Below are positions 1-6,708 of a stretch of DNA of 13,671 nt, in pieces. The number at the start of each line of letters is the position of its first letter. Positions within the stretch are counted from its first letter, which is position 1. Both the position numbers and the translations under genes were made by a program. The stretch covers positions 1 through 13,671 of the forward strand of contig JBBQZL010000051.1 in NCBI GenBank assembly GCA_038207745.1, in the 5' to 3' direction. A model generated the notes under the pieces. The model was not told where the DNA came from, searched no databases, and worked only from the letters and a program-made list of their open reading frames with translations. Source of the stretch: JBBQZL01 sp038207745. Lineage in GTDB: Bacteria; Actinomycetota; Thermoleophilia; Solirubrobacterales; 70-9.

Positions 1-2339
1 GAGATCGACTTGCCCTTGTAGTGGACCTCGAGCGTCTCGCGGTTGTAGCGCTTGCCGTGGCACTGCTCGCAGGGCACGTAGACATCAGGGAGGAAGTGCA
101 TCTCGATCTTGATCTGACCGTCGCCTTTGCAGACCTCGCAACGGCCACCCTTGACGTTGAAGCTGAATCGCCCCGCCTTGTATCCCCTCGCCCGTGACTC
201 CTGGGTGCGGGCAAAGAGCTCCCTGATGTGGTCGAAGACTCCGGTGTAGGTGGCCGGGTTGGAACGCGGGGTCCTGCCGATCGGCGACTGATCAATGCTG
301 ATGATCTTGTCGATCTGATCGACCCCGTCGATGCCGTCATGGGGGCCTGGTCGCATCTTCGCCTGGCTGAGCCGGTTGGCCACCGCCGGGTGAAGCGTCT
401 CATTGACCAGGGTCGATTTTCCGGATCCCGAAACACCGGTGATGCAGCAGAGCACTCCAACCGGGAACGAGGCGTCGATGTTCTTGAGGTTGTGCTGCCT
501 CGCGCCTCTGACCAGCAGCTCCCCACGCGGCTCGCGGCGCTTCTCCGGGACCTCGATCCGGCGCTCGCCGGAGAGATAGCGACCGGTCACCGAGTTCGGG
601 TCATTGATGACGTGCTCGGGAGTACCGGCCGAGATCACCTCTCCTCCGCGCTCACCGGCTCCGGGCCCGAGGTCGACCAGGTGATCGGCGGCGAGCATCG
701 TGCCCTCGTCGTGCTCGACGACGATCACGGTGTTGCCGATGTCCCGCAGCCGCTCCAGGGTCCCGATCAGCTTCTCGTTGTCGCGCTGGTGCAGCCCGAT
801 CGACGGCTCGTCGAGGATGTACATGACGCCGACCAGGCTGGAGCCGATCTGAGTCGCAAGCCGGATCCGCTGCGCCTCGCCGCCCGAGAGCGTCCGCGCA
901 GCCCGCGCCAGCGAGAGGTAGCCGATCCCGACATTGTCGAGGAATGAGAGCCGCTCGGAGATCTCCCGGACGATCAGCTTCGCGATCGCCTGCTCGGTCT
1001 CGGTCAATTCGAGGTCTGCGATCCACTCCTTTGCCGCCCGCGCGGAGAAGTTGCTGTACTCGGCGATGCTGATCCCGCCGACCTTGACCGCGAGCACCTC
1101 GGGCCGCAACCGCGCGCCCCTGCAATCGGGACATGGCTGCTCGGCCATGTATCCCTCGATCCGCTCCCGCACCCGTTCGGAGTCGGTCTCGTCGTGGCGC
1201 CGCGCCATGTTGTTGACCAGTCCCTCAAACTTGACCGCATACGAGCGACGACGCCCAAATCGATTCGAGTAGCTGACCTTGTGACGCTCGGTTCCGGTGC
1301 CATTGAGAAAGATCTCGCGTTCTTCTTGCTCGAGCTCCTGCCACGGTGTCGTGATCTCGACGTCGTAGGCATCGGCAACCGCCTCGACCACCCGTTTCCA
1401 GTAGTTGGAATGGCCTAGCCGCCATGGTTGAAGCGCGCCCTCGCCGAGCGCCAGGGTAGGGTCCGGGACCAGAAGCTCCGGGTCGATGATCTGCTGAAAG
1501 CCAAGGCCGTGGCAGCGCTCGCACGCCCCGTGCGGTGAGTTGAAGGAGAAGATCCGTGGCTCGAGCTCGGGGATCGAGGTGCCGCAGTTGAGGCAGGCGA
1601 ACTGCTCGGAGAACAGCATCGGCGCGGTCTCCTCCTGATCGAGAATCTCGATCTCGACCAGCCCGCCGGCCATAGCTGTCGCAGCCTCGACCGACTCCGA
1701 AAGCCGCCTGCGCAGATCCTTCTTCATCACCAGCCGATCGACCACCACCGAGATGTCGTGTTTGTACTTCTTGTCGAGCACGATGTCCTCCTCGAGCAAC
1801 AACAGCTCGCCGTCGACCCTGACCCGCGAGTATCCGTCCTTGCGGTATTGCTCAAGCTGTTTTCCGTACTCGCCCTTGCGCCCCCGGACAACCGGCGACA
1901 TGACCATGAAGCGGGTTCCCTCGGCAAGCGTCATAAGCCGATCGGTGATCTGCTCCTGGGTCTGCCCGGTGATCTCCTCGCCGCACTTGGGACAGTGCGG
2001 GTGGCCGATCCTCGACCAGAGCAGTCGCAGGTAGTCATAGATCTCGGTGACGGTGCCGACCGTCGAGCGCGGGTTGCGCGAGGTCGTCTTCTGGTCGATC
2101 GAGATCGCCGGCGACAGACCCTCGATCGAGTCGACATCGGGCTTCTCCATCAATCCCAGGAACTGGCGCGCATATGCAGAGAGCGACTCGACGTAGCGGC
2201 GCTGACCCTCTGCATAGATCGTGTCGAAGGCGAGGCTGGACTTGCCCGACCCGGAGAGCCCGGTCATCACGATCAGCGCATCACGTGGCAATTCAAGGTT
2301 GATCCCCTTGAGATTGTGCTCACGGGCACCGGTGATCAC
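1..2339 (-). CDS. uvrA: UvrA, excinuclease ABC subunit A (3' part beyond window)
   Basis: This is the ATP-dependent damage-sensing subunit of nucleotide excision repair, which loads UvrB at lesions. The frame is open from about 2360 to the window edge and gives 779 residues of a family that is usually about 950 long, so the C-terminal ABC signature lies outside. Visible in order are Walker A of the first ATPase (GLSGSGKSS), the first zinc-finger Cys pairs (CLNCG and CERCHG), the first ABC signature and Walker B (LSGGEAQR, YILDEPSIGLH), the second Walker A (GVSGSGKST) and the second zinc finger (CEVCKGDG ... CEQCHGKRYN). The first canonical start codon is GTG at 2339, giving V-ITGAREHNL. Family similarity seems to extend five to seven codons further upstream, where only an ATC at 2360 could begin the protein. 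An in-frame TAG at 2372-2370 closes the frame above that. Transcription is likely LexA-controlled (SOS box at 2379-2394). Identity is certain; the start is not. Confidence 0.97.
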   Translation of the reverse strand, partial: MITGAREHNLKGINLELPRDALIVMTGLSGSGKSSLAFDTIYAEGQRRYVESLSAYARQFLGLMEKPDVDSIEGLSPAISIDQKTTSRNPRSTVGTVTEIYDYLRLLWSRIGHPHCPKCGEEITGQTQEQITDRLMTLAEGTRFMVMSPVVRGRKGEYGKQLEQYRKDGYSRVRVDGELLLLEEDIVLDKKYKHDISVVVDRLVMKKDLRRRLSESVEAATAMAGGLVEIEILDQEETAPMLFSEQFACLNCGTSIPELEPRIFSFNSPHGACERCHGLGFQQIIDPELLVPDPTLALGEGALQPWRLGHSNYWKRVVEAVADAYDVEITTPWQELEQEEREIFLNGTGTERHKVSYSNRFGRRRSYAVKFEGLVNNMARRHDETDSERVRERIEGYMAEQPCPDCRGARLRPEVLAVKVGGISIAEYSNFSARAAKEWIADLELTETEQAIAKLIVREISERLSFLDNVGIGYLSLARAARTLSGGEAQRIRLATQIGSSLVGVMYILDEPSIGLHQRDNEKLIGTLERLRDIGNTVIVVEHDEGTMLAADHLVDLGPGAGERGGEVISAGTPEHVINDPNSVTGRYLSGERRIEVPEKRREPRGELLVRGARQHNLKNIDASFPVGVLCCITGVSGSGKSTLVNETLHPAVANRLSQAKMRPGPHDGIDGVDQIDKIISIDQSPIGRTPRSNPATYTGVFDHIRELFARTQESRARGYKAGRFSFNVKGGRCEVCKGDGQIKIEMHFLPDVYVPCEQCHGKRYNRETLEVHYKGKSI

Positions 2340-2366
2340 GATTTGGTCAGATCGGGCGATGACTGC

Positions 2367-2395
2367 ATTCTACCCCACGCGAACAGACGTTCGCA
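2367..2395 (-). promoter_or_regulatory. Probable uvrA promoter
   Basis: On the minus strand TAGAAT (2372-2367) is a good -10 hexamer. A spacer of 17 puts only a weak -35 (TGCGAA, 2395-2390), which overlaps the LexA box; a poor -35 under an operator is common in regulated promoters. The predicted transcription start, six to seven bases after the -10, falls at about 2360-2361. That leaves no room for a Shine-Dalgarno sequence and puts the ATC at 2360 at or next to the 5' end. The hexamer is seen directly; its activity is inferred. Confidence 0.55.
2379..2394. promoter_or_regulatory. SOS (LexA/DinR) operator upstream of uvrA
   Basis: The palindrome GCGAAC-AGAC-GTTCGC matches the Gram-positive/actinobacterial LexA box CGAAC-N4-GTTCG at every defined position, with one further base pair of symmetry on each side. 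It lies directly upstream of the uvrA -10 hexamer (TAGAAT, 2372-2367), so a bound repressor would cover the -35 and spacer region. uvrA is a classical SOS gene, which makes the assignment likely. I looked for the same motif upstream of uvrB and did not find it. Confidence 0.85.
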
Positions 2396-2413
2396 CAGGG
2401 ATTTTTCGTGGGT

Positions 2414-3001
2414 TCAGCGAGAGGAGACGCGCGCAAAGACGTCATCGAGCAGCGAGTCGAGGCCATCCACCTTGTATTCCCGCTCGATCGCCGCCTCAAC
2501 CTCGGCCCTATCCGAGCCACCCAGCGCCAGCTCCAGGGCGATCAGCCGCGCGGCGCCGGTCTGGTCCTGCTGCTCGGACTCGTCCCTCGGGACATCTGGC
2601 TCCCCTTCGATCGGGACCGTGATCGCCTCTATTGCCTCGGCGCTCGTCTCCGGTCTTCCACCAATCCCCGGCAGATTCGGAAGCGGGATCAGACCGCGGC
2701 CGATCGAGTCGACCCTGCTGCGCAACTCGTTGGCCTGCCGGACCAGCCCGGATACTGCCTCCTGGACGGCGTCGACGATCACCTCGACCTCACCCCGGTC
2801 AGCGATCGCGTCCAACTCGACCTGCATCGCGGCTTCCTCGGCAGCCCTCTCGCCTGCTGCTCTCGCGGCCTCGGCCACCTCCAGCTCGAGCGCCGCGATG
2901 CGATCGGCGAGCAACAACAGGTGCGAGTCTACGGCCTCACGGTCGTATCCCCTTCGCGAGGATGGGAAATCTCTTCGGATGATCTCGTCACGCTCCATCA
3001 T
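2414..3001 (-). CDS. DivIVA-like coiled-coil protein
   Basis: The product is 195 residues, soluble, with no signal or membrane segment. Residues about 5-28 (DEIIRRDFPSSRRGYDREAVDSHL region) have the DivIVA N-terminal pattern: a basic/hydrophobic lead, then R-G-Y-D and E-V-D-x-hydrophobic. DivIVA-family proteins recognise curved membrane at poles and septa and scaffold growth or division factors. A coiled coil follows (about 29-75, rich in Ala, Glu and Leu), then a second helical stretch, a Pro/Gly-containing linker and a C-terminal helix pair containing ARLIALELALGGSDR and LLDDVFARV. I associate that ending with DivIVA-type proteins of Thermoleophilia. Two tandem ATG codons (3001 and 2998) begin the frame with no Shine-Dalgarno. 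It lies 44 bases after the collagen-like gene and 74 before the uvrA start. The family call is good; the cellular role is inferred. Confidence 0.8.
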   Translation of the reverse strand: MMERDEIIRRDFPSSRRGYDREAVDSHLLLLADRIAALELEVAEAARAAGERAAEEAAMQVELDAIADRGEVEVIVDAVQEAVSGLVRQANELRSRVDSIGRGLIPLPNLPGIGGRPETSAEAIEAITVPIEGEPDVPRDESEQQDQTGAARLIALELALGGSDRAEVEAAIEREYKVDGLDSLLDDVFARVSSR

Positions 3002-3045
3002 GCGAGCGTAGCTGACCGCGAACGGCAGGACGATCCGAGGGGCGC

Positions 3046-3564
3046 TCAGGTGGGGCCGGTTGCGCCCGTCTCACCAGTGGCGCCGGTGACCCCTGTGGCC
3101 CCGGTTTCGCCGGTGGAGCCGGTGGCTCCCGTCGCGCCAACTCCACCCGTAAGTCCAGTTGCGCCTTGCTGACCCGTCACGCCCTGCTGGCCGGTTGCAC
3201 CGGTCGGGCCGGGAGGTCCAGTTACACCGGACTGTCCGGTGACCCCAGGGGGACCGGGAGATCCTGCCTGACCGGTGGCACCAGGTGTTCCGGGAGGTCC
3301 GGCGGGGCCCGTGGCTCCGGGGCCCACAAAGGTGTTGATCACGATCCGGCGCTCGTTGGAGAGGCACTCCTTGTCTATCTGAACGATCCGGAGCGTGGCC
3401 TTGCGGGGCTTGTCGGTCTTGACGCAGGCCTGCTGGGTCCCGGTCGTCACCGAGCTGTCCTTCTGCTGGGCGAGAGCGCCACCGATCAGCGCCGCAAGAA
3501 CCGTCGCGACCACCGCAACGGCGATGGTCAGCCTGGTCCTCGTTGATGCAATCCACGTGTTCAT
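3046..3564 (-). CDS. Collagen-like Gly-X-Y repeat protein with N-terminal export/anchor segment
   Basis: The N-terminus is basic and is followed by a hydrophobic segment (LTIAVAVVATVLAALIGGALA) ending in ALAQQ, a plausible signal peptide with an Ala-X-Ala site or otherwise a membrane anchor. A head of about 50 residues carries two Cys in the pattern ACVK ... LRIV ... ECLSNERRIVIN, which I recognise from other actinobacterial proteins of this type. The rest is 30 uninterrupted Gly-X-Y triplets (90 residues), rich in GAT, GVT and GPP, running to the stop with no C-terminal trimerisation domain. A triple-helical extracytoplasmic stalk is the expected structure; its function is unknown. Start choice: the frame is open to GTG 3588, but that codon lies upstream of the -10 box. 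ATG 3570 and ATG 3564 remain, and 3564 coincides with the predicted transcription start, so I chose it. The gene begins just after uvrB but has its own promoter. Confidence 0.85.
   Translation of the reverse strand: MNTWIASTRTRLTIAVAVVATVLAALIGGALAQQKDSSVTTGTQQACVKTDKPRKATLRIVQIDKECLSNERRIVINTFVGPGATGPAGPPGTPGATGQAGSPGPPGVTGQSGVTGPPGPTGATGQQGVTGQQGATGLTGGVGATGATGSTGETGATGVTGATGETGATGPT
3049..3318 (-). repeat. Gly-X-Y coding repeat, 30 triplets
   Basis: This 9-base-periodic stretch encodes 30 perfect Gly-X-Y triplets at the C-terminal end of the collagen-like protein. The last third is the most regular, alternating GAT with GST, GET and GVT, which suggests recent duplication of 9- or 18-base units. 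Such tracts are prone to length change between strains. Confidence 0.9.
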
Positions 3565-3571
3565 CTCCATT

Positions 3572-3601
3572 CTTATATCAGAGTGCACGGGGACCGATCA
3601 A
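3572..3601 (-). promoter_or_regulatory. Promoter for the collagen-like gene
   Basis: On the minus strand TTGATC (3601-3596) and TATAAG (3577-3572) are separated by 18 bases. The -35 hexamer contains the TGA stop codon of uvrB. The expected transcription start, seven to eight bases past the -10, falls on the A of ATG 3564, so the transcript would be leaderless. The boxes are seen; activity is inferred. Confidence 0.55.
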
Positions 3602-5607
3602 CCGCTCTTGGATCCCATCCGCATCTCTTCGAGGTCACGCTTCATCTCCTTGAGTTCATCCCGGAGTCGGCCGGCCTCCTCAAAGCGCAGGTTCTCGGCA
3701 GCCTCGAGCATGTCCTCCTCCATCTCGACCATCGCGCGCTCGAGCTCCTCGGGCCCGGCCTCATCGTCGGCTCCCCGCCTGCGGCGGCGCTTCGCGGGCG
3801 CACGATCCTCCATCGAGAGAAACTCACTCATCTCGGAGACCCCCTTGGTGATCGTCTCCGGCGTGATCCCGTGTTCGGTGTTGTAGGTGATCTGGATCGC
3901 ACGCCGTCGATCGGTTTCCGAGATCGCGGCCTTCATCGCCCTGCTCTCGCGATCCGCGTACATCAGGACCCGGCCATGGATGTTGCGCGCGGCTCGGCCG
4001 ATCGTCTGGATCAGGCTGGTCTCCCCGCGCAGGAATCCCTCCTTGTCGGCGTCGAGAATCGCGACCAGGGTGACCTCGGGAAGATCGAGTCCCTCGCGCA
4101 GGAGGTTGACCCCGACCAGAACGTCGTACTCGCCGAGCCTCAGCTCCCGGATGATCTTGATCCGCTCCAGCGTGTCGATATCGGAGTGCAGGTACCGGAC
4201 CCTGATCCCGTACTCGAGCAGGTAGGTGGTCAGGTCCTCGGCCATCTTCTTGGTCAACGTCGTGACCAGGGTGCGACCGCCCTCGCCGGCGGCTGCATTG
4301 ATCTCATTCATCAGGTCATCGATCTGGTTTTTCGAGCCGCGGACATCAATCTCGGGCTCGATCACCCCTGTCGGCCGGACGATCTGCTCGACGATCCGCG
4401 ACGACTCCGCCCGCTCGAATGGCCCGGGCGTCGCCGAGACCATCACGAGCTGCCCGACCCGATCGAGGAACTCCTCGAACTGAAGCGGCCGGTTGTCGAT
4501 CGCCGATGGAAGCCTGAACCCGTGGTCGATCAGGGTCTGCTTGCGCGAGCGGTCGCCTGCAAACATGCCACCGATCTGCGGAACCGTCTGGTGCGACTCG
4601 TCGATGAAACAGATGAAGTCATCCGGGAAGTAGTCGATCAGCGTGCTCGGCGGGCTGCCGGGCGGGCGATTCTCGAAGACACGCGAGTAGTTCTCGATCC
4701 CTGACGTGAAGCCAAGTTCCTTGATCATCTCGATGTCGTAGAGCGTTCGCTGGCGAAGTCGGTGCGCCTCGAGCTGCTTGCCCTCGGCCTCGAACTTCGC
4801 GGTCTGCATCTCCAGCTCGGCGCGGATGTCGGTGAGGGTGCGCTCAACCGTGTCATCTGCGGTTTGGTAGTGGCTTGCGGGCCAGACCGCCACGTGGTCG
4901 ATCACGTCGAGGACCTCGCCGGTCAGCGGGTCGAAGTGCTGGATCGCCTCGATCTCGTCTCCGAAGAGAGAGATCCGGTAGGCAGACTCAGCGTAGGACG
5001 GCATGATCTCGAGCACCTCGCCACGAATCCTGAAGGTGCCGCGGCCGAGCGTCATGTCGTTGCGCGAGTACCGCATCTTGATCAGCTTGCGGAGCGTCTC
5101 GTCGCGGTCGATCGACTCGCCGACCTTGAAGAGCTCCATCCGCTCCCTGTACAGCTCCGGTGAGCCGATCCCGTAGATGCAGGAGACCGAGGCGACGATG
5201 ATCACGTCGCGCCTGGCCAGCAGCGCCGCGGTCGCGGCATGTCGCAGACGATCGATCTCGTCGTTGATCGAGGAGTCCTTCTCGATGTAGAGATCCTGCG
5301 CCGGGACGTAGGCCTCCGGCTGGTAATAGTCGTAGTAGCTGACGAAGTACTCGACCACGTTGTCGGGGAAGAAGGCGCGAAACTCGTTGCAGAGCTGCGC
5401 GGCCAGGGTCTTGTTGTGCGCGATCACCAGGGCGGGCCGCTGAACCTCCTGGATCACCCCCGCCATCGTGAAGGTTTTGCCGGTGCCGGTCGCCCCCAGC
5501 AGGGTCTGAAACTGCATGCCCTCGCGCAGCCCCGCAGAGAGACCCTCGATTGCCTTCGGCTGGTCTGCCGCAGGGCTGTACGCGGCGTTGAGATCGAATT
5601 CGGGCAT
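3598..5607 (-). CDS. uvrB: UvrB, excinuclease ABC subunit B
   Basis: This is the DNA helicase-like subunit that verifies damage and recruits the UvrC nuclease. The 669-residue protein is complete and of normal family length. Motifs in order are Walker A GATGTGKT (38-45), the Tyr-rich beta-hairpin YYDYYQPEAYVP (91-102) that inserts between strands, DESHQT (336-341, motif II), LREGLDLPE (503-511), QTIGRAARN (534-542, motif VI) and a C-terminal UVR domain (about 620-660, with LRFEEAGRLRDEL) that contacts UvrC. A basic RRRRR patch (607-611) precedes the UVR domain. The start ATG 5607 opens directly into the family N-terminus (FDLNAAYSPAADQPKAI). It has no Shine-Dalgarno; a TATCGT hexamer at 5622-5617 would give a very short leader, but no -35 is apparent. 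It is divergent from the DoxX-like gene across 99 bases. No LexA box was found upstream. Confidence 0.98.
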   Translation of the reverse strand: MPEFDLNAAYSPAADQPKAIEGLSAGLREGMQFQTLLGATGTGKTFTMAGVIQEVQRPALVIAHNKTLAAQLCNEFRAFFPDNVVEYFVSYYDYYQPEAYVPAQDLYIEKDSSINDEIDRLRHAATAALLARRDVIIVASVSCIYGIGSPELYRERMELFKVGESIDRDETLRKLIKMRYSRNDMTLGRGTFRIRGEVLEIMPSYAESAYRISLFGDEIEAIQHFDPLTGEVLDVIDHVAVWPASHYQTADDTVERTLTDIRAELEMQTAKFEAEGKQLEAHRLRQRTLYDIEMIKELGFTSGIENYSRVFENRPPGSPPSTLIDYFPDDFICFIDESHQTVPQIGGMFAGDRSRKQTLIDHGFRLPSAIDNRPLQFEEFLDRVGQLVMVSATPGPFERAESSRIVEQIVRPTGVIEPEIDVRGSKNQIDDLMNEINAAAGEGGRTLVTTLTKKMAEDLTTYLLEYGIRVRYLHSDIDTLERIKIIRELRLGEYDVLVGVNLLREGLDLPEVTLVAILDADKEGFLRGETSLIQTIGRAARNIHGRVLMYADRESRAMKAAISETDRRRAIQITYNTEHGITPETITKGVSEMSEFLSMEDRAPAKRRRRRGADDEAGPEELERAMVEMEEDMLEAAENLRFEEAGRLRDELKEMKRDLEEMRMGSKSG

Positions 5608-5706
5608 CGGTGGATCACGATAGCGAGGCCGGGTGTCGGAGCCTCACGATTCGCCCGGGTTCGCCGGGGCCAATGGTCAGGCGCGGCAGACTGCGATGAT
5701 CATCCG

Positions 5707-6087
5707 ATGAGCAGGAAGATCATCGGGGCCTTCTTCGTCGTTGCCGGCACCCTCCACTTCGTCAGGCCCCGCCCCTTCGAGGCGATCGTGCCCCCATTTG
5801 TTCCGTATCCCGAGTTGGCGGTCCAGGTCAGCGGAGTCGCCGAGATCCTCGGCGGCGCCGCGATCATCTCGCCCCGGACCCGGGGATTCGCGCGCTGGTG
5901 GCTGATCGCCCTGCTTGTCGCGGTCTACCCCGCCAACATCCACATCGCCCTCCACCCGGATCAGATCAGGGGCCTCGAAGAGACGGGAATCCCGGCCTGG
6001 GCCCACTGGGTGCGGCTCCCCCTCCAGCCCCTGATGGTCTGGTGGATCTGGCGGACCACCCAGCGACCGGTCTCAGGGCTTGAGTAG
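5707..6087 (+). CDS. DoxX-like small integral membrane protein
   Basis: The product is 126 residues with about four hydrophobic segments: residues 4-18 (IIGAFFVVAGTLHFV), 38-55 (VQVSGVAEILGGAAII), 62-78 (ARWWLIALLVAVYPANI) and 105-117 (LPLQPLMVWWIW). The pattern G-x-L-H-F-x-R-P with P-x-F-x-x-I-V-P-P in the first loop, then S-G-V-A-E-I-x-G-G, and P-A-N-I-H-x-A-L-H-P after the third helix fits the DoxX/MauE-like membrane family, whose biochemical role is mostly unassigned. The start at ATG 5707 puts the first helix at the N-terminus. The frame is open far upstream, but that part is antisense to uvrB and hydrophilic. No Shine-Dalgarno is visible. The 3' end overlaps the convergent gene by 15 bases. 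Confidence 0.85.
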   Translation: MSRKIIGAFFVVAGTLHFVRPRPFEAIVPPFVPYPELAVQVSGVAEILGGAAIISPRTRGFARWWLIALLVAVYPANIHIALHPDQIRGLEETGIPAWAHWVRLPLQPLMVWWIWRTTQRPVSGLE

Positions 6088-6708
6088 GTCCTGAACCTCC
6101 GGAGGGAGCTGCTTCCTGATCTCGTCGGGGAGCAGGTCGTTGGCCTGGCCGAGGGCGTCCTGGGCACCGGCGAGAAGGCCGCCGGCTCCGTCGATGTAGC
6201 CGGAGACGTTGTCGAAGAGCCGGCTGGAGTCGCCGATCAGGTTGATCGCATCTTCGACCGGCAATCGCTTTGCCACCTCGCGCAGGGGGATCGCGGCAAG
6301 GGCGCTGATCGCTCCTGCGTCCTGGGCGTCATCGATCGCCCGGACGAGGCCTGCCTGGACTGCTTCCTCCAGCTCGGCGTCATCGATTCCGTGGTCTTCG
6401 GCGAACTGCCGGCGGGCCTCGCCCGTGGTCAGGGCCTGGGCGAGCTCCTCGCGGCTGACGCCGAGCCGGCAGGCCGCGCCATCGAGGGCGGAAAGTGAGA
6501 ACTGCTGGGCAATCTCCTCGACGCCCTGCGGATCGCGCCACGGCCTCGGATCGCAGGGGTTCTGGACCGATGCCGGTTTGTATGAGGCGCCGCCGGCCGC
6601 GAGATAGCCCCCGCAGAGAATCAGCGAGACGATGATCGAGCCGATGATCAGGATACGGCCCCGGTTGGAGCTTCCAGAATCGAGGCGCTCTGTCGGGTCT
6701 TCGCTCAC
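6073..6708 (-). CDS. Conserved hypothetical single-pass membrane protein
   Basis: I do not recognise a function. The 211-residue product has a short polar, acidic N-terminus, one transmembrane helix (about 19-40, ILIIGSIIVSLILCGGYLAA) and a mostly helical remainder that should be extracytoplasmic. Two Cys in that part (C52 in NPCDPRPW and C80 in LDGAACRLGVSREEL) could form a disulfide. The segment around EEIAQQFSLSALDGAACRLGVSREEL looks like a conserved element I have seen in Solirubrobacterales hypothetical proteins. The GTG start at 6708 overlaps the MFS stop as GTGA, so translation is probably coupled to the exporter, and the product may act with it or with the transglycosylase. It is the last gene of the rpsA operon, and its stop lies inside the convergent DoxX-like gene. 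Confidence 0.8.
   Translation of the reverse strand: MSEDPTERLDSGSSNRGRILIIGSIIVSLILCGGYLAAGGASYKPASVQNPCDPRPWRDPQGVEEIAQQFSLSALDGAACRLGVSREELAQALTTGEARRQFAEDHGIDDAELEEAVQAGLVRAIDDAQDAGAISALAAIPLREVAKRLPVEDAINLIGDSSRLFDNVSGYIDGAGGLLAGAQDALGQANDLLPDEIRKQLPPEVQDLLKP

Noticed and set aside
2338..2370. Ten-codon leader peptide (ATG at 2370-2368) whose stop overlaps GTG 2339 of uvrA
   Set aside because: Its ATG lies inside the probable -10 hexamer TAGAAT, so it should not be transcribed from that promoter, and it has no Shine-Dalgarno.
1758..3172. Long plus-strand open frames opposite uvrA and the DivIVA-like gene
   Set aside because: They are antisense to recognised genes, their translations are Arg/Ser/Asp-rich without domains, and they exist because stop codons are rare at this GC content.
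3049..3318. Repeat tract as a CRISPR or minisatellite
   Set aside because: The periodicity follows the Gly-X-Y codons in frame and there are no conserved repeats separated by unique spacers.
3583..4704. 373-residue plus-strand open frame opposite uvrB
   Set aside because: It lies wholly antisense to conserved uvrB codons. Its composition mirrors the complement of uvrB and no motif is recognisable.
5643..5665. Possible LexA box upstream of uvrB (TTCGCCCGGGTTCG)
   Set aside because: The left half-site does not match CGAAC at the required spacing; only the right half GTTCG is present.
5239..5706. Upstream extension of the DoxX-like frame
   Set aside because: The frame is open, but the extension is antisense to uvrB and hydrophilic, and the family protein begins at ATG 5707.
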